Below are positions 6,866-10,278 of a stretch of DNA of 10,278 nt, piece by piece (position 1 is the first letter of the stretch; each line of letters begins with the position of its first letter). The stretch is from Selenomonadales bacterium (GTDB lineage: Bacteria; Bacillota; Negativicutes; RGIG982): assembly GCA_017390595.1 (NCBI GenBank), contig JAFPBC010000149.1:1-10278 (forward strand). Reading direction: 5' to 3'. The notes beneath the pieces are model-generated. The model saw only the letters and a list, made by a program, of their open reading frames with translations, was not told where the DNA came from and did not search any database. Made by a program: the position numbers and the translations under genes.

Positions 6866-7660
6866 TTAGTCTAAAATATTTTCAAGTCCCACAACGAGAC
6901 CATCGAGCGACAATACCTTTTCGCAAGCGAGCACCACGCCCGGCATGAACGACTCACGAGAGATCGAATCATGGCGAATAACGAGCGTCTGTCCGAGCGC
7001 ACCGAAGATGACTTCTTGATGTGCGACATAGCCCGGTAAGCGAACACTGTGGATACGCATACCTTCCATCTCAGCACCACGCGCACCCGCTACTTTTTCT
7101 ACTTCTTGCGGATGACCTTGCGCCATCTTTTGACGCGTCTCGGTAATAAGTTCCGCCGTACGGAGCGCCGTACCCGACGGAGCATCGAGTTTTTGATCGT
7201 GATGAAGTTCGATGATCTCAACATGAGGCATATATTTTGCCGCATCCTGCGCGAATTTCATCATCAAGATCGCACCGATCGCAAAGTTTGGCGCGATCAA
7301 TACGTTCGTTTTATGTTCTGCACAGAGTGCTCTGAGTTCTTCGCGATCCGCTTCCGTCAAGCCCGTCGTTCCGACGACCGGAGCAACACCTGCTTTGAGT
7401 GCAATGCGAAGATTACCCATAACAGCTTCCGGACGAGTGAAGTCTACCATGACTTGTGCACCTGTCGCCTGAAGCGTCTCTGCAAGATCCTTCGTTACCA
7501 CAACACCTGTCGGTGCCATGCCGATCAGCGTACCGACATCGACCGCTTCACCATGCGTATCGACTGCGCCGACCAATTCCAACGTACCGGCATTCATAAC
7601 CGCCTTCAATACTTCGCGGCCCATTTTGCCACAAGCACCCGAAACCACAACTTTAATCAT
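6866..7660 (-). CDS. dapB: 4-hydroxy-tetrahydrodipicolinate reductase
   Basis: Reduces the DapA product to tetrahydrodipicolinate with NAD(P)H. 264 aa. The nucleotide-binding motif is VSGACGKMGREV (6-17). Further motifs are VDFTRPEAV (72-80), VVGTTGLT (95-102), APNFAIGA (123-130), and the substrate motif ELHHDQKLDAPSGTAL (151-166) containing His153, His154 and Lys157; GARGAEMEGMRIHSVRLPG follows at 192-210. The start is ATG 7658-7660 with GGGAGG 7 nt upstream. It is the first gene of the dap operon, directly behind a lysine riboswitch leader. The later DAP steps (DapD/DapL and onward) are not in the window. Confidence 0.97.
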   Translation of the reverse strand: MIKVVVSGACGKMGREVLKAVMNAGTLELVGAVDTHGEAVDVGTLIGMAPTGVVVTKDLAETLQATGAQVMVDFTRPEAVMGNLRIALKAGVAPVVGTTGLTEADREELRALCAEHKTNVLIAPNFAIGAILMMKFAQDAAKYMPHVEIIELHHDQKLDAPSGTALRTAELITETRQKMAQGHPQEVEKVAGARGAEMEGMRIHSVRLPGYVAHQEVIFGALGQTLVIRHDSISRESFMPGVVLACEKVLSLDGLVVGLENILD

Positions 7661-7693
7661 ACTGATACCTCCCTATTCCCACTATTGCTTGGG

Positions 7694-7727
7694 AAATAAA
7701 AAAGCCGATGAAGCTATCTCATCGGCT
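7694..7727 (-). terminator. Riboswitch-controlled intrinsic terminator upstream of dapB
   Basis: On the minus strand AGCCGATGA (7719-7727) pairs perfectly with TCATCGGCT (7703-7711) around a 7-nt loop (7712-7718). It is followed by a U-rich run (7694-7702). It lies 33 bp upstream of dapB and 37 bp downstream of the riboswitch core, the position expected of an L-box expression platform. The complementary stretch at 7765-7776 can sequester half of it. Confidence 0.93.
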
Positions 7728-7776
7728 ACAAAAGCAGCGTACAAAGAATGATATACATTCTTCAGATGACATAGCT
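7712..7776 (-). promoter_or_regulatory. Antiterminator pairing of the lysine riboswitch
   Basis: The 3' strand of the aptamer's closing helix (minus strand AGCTATGTCATC, 7765-7776) can pair with GATGAGATAGCT (7712-7723), which is part of the 5' stem plus the loop of the terminator. This gives 11 of 12 base pairs with a single G-G mismatch. With lysine bound, the closing helix keeps the first strand and the terminator forms; without lysine this pairing disrupts the terminator and the operon is read. Complementarity is seen; the switching logic follows known L-box riboswitches. Confidence 0.8.
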
Positions 7777-7931
7777 CTCCACCTTTCGGTGACAGTCCAA
7801 AACCTATTCGACAGTGGACCAGCAATATGTCTTGGCACGAACATATTACTTCGGCGATTGACCCTTTCTCTTCAGATCATAGCGGCCAGACTCCCTGAAT
7901 TTACTGATGTCGCTCGCACCTCTACTTCATC
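7765..7931 (-). promoter_or_regulatory. Lysine riboswitch (L-box) aptamer in the dapB leader
   Basis: About 167 nt on the minus strand match the conserved lysine-aptamer elements in order. GAGGTGCG is at 7915-7922, an AGTAA internal-loop element follows, then AAAGGGTCAATCGCCGAAG with its core at 7849-7857, GCTGG, and a P5 hairpin CACCGAAAGGTG (7780-7791) leading into GGAG. The closing helix P1 pairs GATGAAGTAG (7922-7931) with CTATGTCATC (7765-7774). The P4 arm (GTAATATGT with ACATATTGC) is also visible. It binds lysine and ends transcription of the dap operon when lysine is plentiful. Known for Firmicute lysC, dapA and lysine transporter leaders; here it controls dapB-asd-aspartokinase-dapA. 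Confidence 0.95.
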
Positions 7932-7963
7932 CCTAGCAGGACAATATACATTTACATGTTTAT

Positions 7964-7993
7964 ACTATATACTATTACCCCAAGTTTTGTCAA
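7964..7993 (-). promoter_or_regulatory. Promoter of the riboswitch-dap operon
   Basis: A perfect TTGACA -35 (7988-7993) is followed at 18-bp spacing by TATAGT (7964-7969) on the minus strand, about 35 bp upstream of the riboswitch P1 helix. The stop codon of the preceding gene (7999-8001) lies 5 bp upstream of the -35. Confidence 0.75.
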
Positions 7994-7998
7994 TCTTT

Positions 7999-8577
7999 TT
8001 ATCGATTCAAATTGTGCACTTTTACCTCACGCGCCCCATATTGAGCAAGCAAATCTGTAATCTGTTGCACCATATTCGCCTCTGCGGAGACAAATATCAA
8101 CGGACGTCCTTCTGTCACATGATTTTCATAGCTCTCACTATCCGACGGAGATATCCCCCAGTCAATGAGTCCGCCCGCAACACCGCCTGCGATAGCACCA
8201 CCGATCGCACCCATAATAGGTGTAGATGCCGCCAACAGCCCAATACCGGGAAGCGCCAACATCCCTGCTGATATCAAGAATCCTCCGACGCCGCCGATCG
8301 CACCGCCCGCCAGCACACCTGTACCGACACCATCATCAGAAGAAGATGACATCACACCGCCCTCTTCTTCATGCACAAGCGATACATCACCTTCTGCCAA
8401 TCCTTCTGTTTTGAGCGCCATAAGCGCACGTTGTGCTTCTTCTTCATTCTCAAAAACACCTATCACCATTTGTACGACATTTCCATTTTGATTCACCGCA
8501 CCATATTCAAGTTCCGCACCACTGCTGTATACCGTATTTTGTGCATCATAAGATGACACGATCTCATTGACCATCAT
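7999..8577 (-). CDS. GSP17M/YflT-like glycine-zipper stress protein (function uncertain)
   Basis: 192 aa. Residues about 36-70 (VQMVIGVFENEEEAQRALMALKTEG) resemble the general stress protein 17M-like/YflT domain, which starts with a V-x-G-V-F strand and an acidic helix. A Ser/Asp linker (77-83) leads to a glycine-rich hydrophobic region (84-139) with repeated GG and GxxxG spacing, able to form one hairpin or two helices in a membrane. The C-terminal part (143-188) has a S-E-S-Y-E-N-H-V-x-E-G segment and a second alpha/beta unit ending in REVKVH, a pattern common in low-temperature/stress-induced proteins of this group. No biochemical role is known to me. The start is set at ATG 8575-8577, 5 nt after AAGGTGG; the adjacent ATG 8572-8574 is equally possible, and upstream GTG codons lie in the ribosome site. 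No terminator separates it from the dap promoter. Confidence 0.75.
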   Translation of the reverse strand: MMVNEIVSSYDAQNTVYSSGAELEYGAVNQNGNVVQMVIGVFENEEEAQRALMALKTEGLAEGDVSLVHEEEGGVMSSSSDDGVGTGVLAGGAIGGVGGFLISAGMLALPGIGLLAASTPIMGAIGGAIAGGVAGGLIDWGISPSDSESYENHVTEGRPLIFVSAEANMVQQITDLLAQYGAREVKVHNLNR

Positions 8578-8631
8578 CAACACCACCTTTTTATTGATGA
8601 AAGAATCAATGTTAGTATGCCATCGGATACA

Positions 8632-8880
8632 TTACCTATTCACGTCTCCATTGGCAGAAAGCAAAATAAAATCATTACCTATCTTATGTATTCGTTCCCA
8701 AGCAACAAGCTCTATTCCGCTTTTGCCGAATAAAGAAAATCCATCTTCTGTCGGTACCATAATGTCGATGAGCCTGCCACTTGTTAAGTCGATCGAAACC
8801 TCACATTCACCGATCCTGCCCAAACGCATACCGGAATCGATGTCTATTACTTCTTTATTTTTTAGTTCACTTAATCTCAT
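8632..8880 (-). CDS. YlmC/YmxH-family PRC-barrel protein
   Basis: 82 aa, the usual size of the family. It opens with MRLSELKNKEVIDIDSG, continues with G-R-I-G-x-x-x-x-x-I-D, and has the closing pattern FGKSGIELVAWERIHKIGNDFILL, all typical of the small PRC-barrel proteins annotated YlmC/YmxH (often called sporulation-related). The molecular role is unknown; PRC barrels are small beta-barrels that usually mediate protein or RNA contacts. The start is ATG 8878-8880 with AAGGAGG 5 nt upstream, and that ribosome site overlaps the stop of the preceding membrane-protein gene, so the two are co-translated. In Bacillus subtilis ymxH also lies just upstream of the asd-dapG-dapA region, so this neighbourhood seems conserved. 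Confidence 0.88.
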   Translation of the reverse strand: MRLSELKNKEVIDIDSGMRLGRIGECEVSIDLTSGRLIDIMVPTEDGFSLFGKSGIELVAWERIHKIGNDFILLSANGDVNR

Positions 8881-8890
8881 CACAACCTCC

Positions 8891-9217
8891 TTATCGTTTC
8901 ATCTTATCCCATATTATAAGAAAGAACGGTTGGATAAATGCTAATACGACAGCAACAAACGCAAGCGGTTCTACCAAAAATCCATTTGTGATAAGTATTT
9001 TTTCGGGTACTTCCACCTGTAAAAACGACACCAGCATAACGAGCGTCATATAGATACCGCCTGCATATCCGACCGTCGCTTGTATCGCTCGTGACATAGG
9101 CGATGCTATGCCTTCAACTTGACGCGCAGATATCCGTTCCATTCTTCGCGAACGCAATGTAACAGAAACAACAAGTAAAACAAGCCCGCTTACCATACCA
9201 ACGATATGTTCCGTCAC
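8891..9217 (-). CDS. Small integral membrane protein, unknown function
   Basis: 108 aa from GTG 9215-9217, chosen because GAGGTG lies 6 nt upstream; an in-frame GTG at 9224-9226 overlaps that ribosome site. I do not recognise the family. Three hydrophobic helices are visible: about residues 4-21 (VGMVSGLVLLVVSVTL), about 45-67 (ATVGYAGGIYMTLVMLVSF) and about 78-104 (PLAFVAVVLAFIQPFFLIIW). A basic, Arg-rich loop (RSRRMERISARQ) follows helix 1, so by the positive-inside rule that loop should be cytoplasmic; the C terminus ends in DKMKR. Its stop codon merges into the ribosome site of the YlmC/YmxH gene 10 bp on, so the two are likely expressed together. No convincing promoter is seen after the efp terminator, so transcription may come from terminator read-through. 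Confidence 0.7.
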   Translation of the reverse strand: MTEHIVGMVSGLVLLVVSVTLRSRRMERISARQVEGIASPMSRAIQATVGYAGGIYMTLVMLVSFLQVEVPEKILITNGFLVEPLAFVAVVLAFIQPFFLIIWDKMKR

Positions 9218-9269
9218 CGCACACACCTCTGACTAATCATATGAACCCAAAAATACGATAGAACCGAAA

Positions 9270-9314
9270 TAAAAAAACAAGCGACACTCGACATGATAGC
9301 CAAGTATCGCTTGT
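9270..9314 (-). terminator. Intrinsic terminator downstream of efp
   Basis: On the minus strand ACAAGCGATACT (9303-9314) pairs with AGTGTCGCTTGT (9277-9288) in a 12-bp stem with one U-G pair and a 14-nt loop, followed by a run of seven U residues (9270-9276). It starts 12 bp after the efp stop codon. Confidence 0.92.
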
Positions 9315-9326
9315 AATGATTCTTAA

Positions 9327-9884
9327 TTATGCGCGTTCGATGTAAGCGCCCGTTCTCGTATCGATGCGGAGAACATCGCCCTGGTTGATGAAGAGCGGCA
9401 CTTTAACGATGTAGCCCGTTTCGAGCGTAGCAAGTTTCGTTGCGCCCGTAGCCGTATCGCCACGTACACCCGGGTCACATTCGGTAACTTCGAGTTCGAC
9501 CGTGTTCGGAAGATCTACGCCGATGATTCTGCCATTGAACGTCAAAAGGTTGATGTCCATGTTTTCTTTGAGATATTTTTTCGCATCAGCAAGCTGAGCT
9601 TCCGTCAATTCAGTCTGTTCGTACGTTTCGTTGTCCATGAATACGTACATGCCATCGCTTTCATAGAGATACTGCATTCTGCGGTTCTCGATGTGTGCTC
9701 TTGCCATTTTTTCATTCGGGTTGAACGTACGTTCGATAACAGCACCGGTCTGTACGTTTTTCATTTTCGTACGTACGAAAGCTGCACCTTTACCCGGTTT
9801 TACGTGCTGGAAGTCTACGATCTGCCAAACACCATTGTCAATTTCGATCGTCAAACCTGTACGGAAATCACTTGTAGAAATCAT
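9327..9884 (-). CDS. efp: Translation elongation factor P
   Basis: Enters the ribosome near the E site and relieves stalling at consecutive prolines. 185 aa with the usual three beta-barrel domains: KOW-like domain I (1-65), OB domain II (about 66-128) and the C-terminal OB domain III (about 130-185) with the GVRGDTATGATKLATLETG signature (139-157). The tip of domain I reads VKPGKGAAF, placing the modifiable Lys at position 32. In Bacillus subtilis Lys32 of this KPGKG-type loop carries 5-aminopentanol; the loop type here would allow the same, but no modification gene is in the window. ATG 9882-9884 has GGAGGGG 5 nt upstream. It follows the Xaa-Pro peptidase gene by 18 bp, a common Firmicute pairing, and ends at a strong terminator. 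Confidence 0.97.
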   Translation of the reverse strand: MISTSDFRTGLTIEIDNGVWQIVDFQHVKPGKGAAFVRTKMKNVQTGAVIERTFNPNEKMARAHIENRRMQYLYESDGMYVFMDNETYEQTELTEAQLADAKKYLKENMDINLLTFNGRIIGVDLPNTVELEVTECDPGVRGDTATGATKLATLETGYIVKVPLFINQGDVLRIDTRTGAYIERA

Positions 9885-9902
9885 TTTTACCCCTCCATAA
9901 TT

Positions 9903-10278
9903 TTAAAGCTCTAATAATTTTTTTGTACTTTGCGTTAATTTATTACATCCGTTCGAAGTTACGACCACCGTATCTTCGATGCGGATCCCACCAAATCCAG
10001 GAATATAAATGCCCGGTTCTACGGTCACTACCATTCCGCTTTCCAATACCATCGGCTCTGCCTTGGGCGACAATCTCGGCCACTCATGTATCTCCAATCC
10101 TACACCATGTCCGAGCCCATGCCCGAAGTTCTCGGCGTATCCATGTTGTGTGATAACATATCTGGCAGCCATATCGACGGCATTATTTTGCTTGCCTGCA
10201 CAGACCGCGGCAAGACCGTTGAGTTGTGCATCAAGTACGATATGATACAATTCTTTTTGTTTTCGCGACGCCTTACCG
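9903..10278 (-). CDS. M24 Xaa-Pro aminopeptidase-family protein, C-terminal 125 residues (5' end outside the window)
   Basis: Removes N-terminal residues that precede proline, or cleaves Xaa-Pro dipeptides, in the cytosol with a dinuclear metal centre. The reading frame is open to the window edge, so the N-terminal domain and the first metal ligands lie outside. Visible pita-bread-fold motifs are FGHGLGHGVGLEIHEWP (with a metal-binding His), VVTVEPGIYIPGFGGIRIEDTVVV (with the two metal-ligand Glu residues, VEPG and RIED), and a preceding helix with the typical pattern A-A-R-Y-V-I-T-Q-H-G-Y. An in-frame TTG at 10248-10250 is internal and not a start. It lies 18 bp upstream of efp and very probably shares its transcript. 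PepP versus PepQ cannot be decided from this part; the arrangement before efp is common for annotated Xaa-Pro peptidases. Confidence 0.93.
   Translation of the reverse strand, partial: GKASRKQKELYHIVLDAQLNGLAAVCAGKQNNAVDMAARYVITQHGYAENFGHGLGHGVGLEIHEWPRLSPKAEPMVLESGMVVTVEPGIYIPGFGGIRIEDTVVVTSNGCNKLTQSTKKLLEL

Noticed and set aside
7676..7695. TTCCC / GGGAA inverted repeat just upstream of dapB
   Set aside because: A five-base stem with a 10-nt loop is within chance expectation next to the much stronger riboswitch structures.
7708..8271. Plus-strand open frame across the riboswitch region
   Set aside because: It lies over the L-box leader and the antisense of the stress-protein gene; the composition is not protein-like.
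8593..8610. Inverted repeat ATTGAT / ATCAAT as a terminator between ylmC and the stress-protein gene
   Set aside because: The stem is only 6 bp, AT-rich, and has no U-tract of terminator type in the right direction; the following A-run belongs to the ribosome-site region.
1..10278. Defence system, CRISPR array, insertion sequence or biosynthetic island
   Set aside because: Apart from the single recombinase the window holds core metabolic and translation genes; no direct-repeat array, transposase or terminal inverted repeats were seen.

Overview
The window looks like chromosomal DNA from an anaerobic Firmicute. The gene set (EF-P next to an Xaa-Pro peptidase, a YlmC/YmxH protein beside dap genes, a lysine riboswitch) together with moderate GC content and strong AGGAGG-type ribosome binding sites fits the Negativicutes (Selenomonas/Mitsuokella/Megamonas relatives). 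That placement is an inference from gene style and was not measured. Almost everything lies on the minus strand; the one plus-strand gene is a tyrosine recombinase.

Right to left, in the direction of transcription: (1) 10278-9327 holds the end of an M24 Xaa-Pro peptidase gene and efp, closed by an intrinsic terminator at 9270-9314. (2) 9217-7999 holds three small genes: a three-helix membrane protein of unknown function, a YlmC/YmxH PRC-barrel protein, and a GSP17M-like glycine-zipper protein. (3) 7993-3687 is a complete lysine-pathway operon: promoter, lysine (L-box) riboswitch with terminator and antiterminator, then dapB, asd, aspartate kinase (dapG-like) and dapA. These cover aspartate activation (AK, Asd) and the first two committed steps to meso-diaminopimelate and lysine (DapA, DapB), and the riboswitch provides end-product control. 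(4) 2662-3645, plus strand, is the recombinase, converging on dapA with a shared bidirectional terminator. (5) 2409-1 is an MTA/SAH recycling operon: mtnP, mtnA and the first 187 codons of ahcY. It recycles the two nucleoside by-products of S-adenosylmethionine use.

The least ordinary region is the 252-bp divergent intergenic stretch 2410-2661. It contains two perfect DnaA boxes and two one-mismatch boxes within about 120 bp, overlapping the predicted promoter and 5' leader of the recombinase. Two further points stand out. The MtnP homologue carries Asn/Ala where MTA-specific enzymes carry Asp/Asp, which predicts a 6-oxopurine (methylthioinosine-type) substrate. The riboswitch shows a clear mutually exclusive antiterminator. 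I see no CRISPR array, IS element, tRNA or rRNA.
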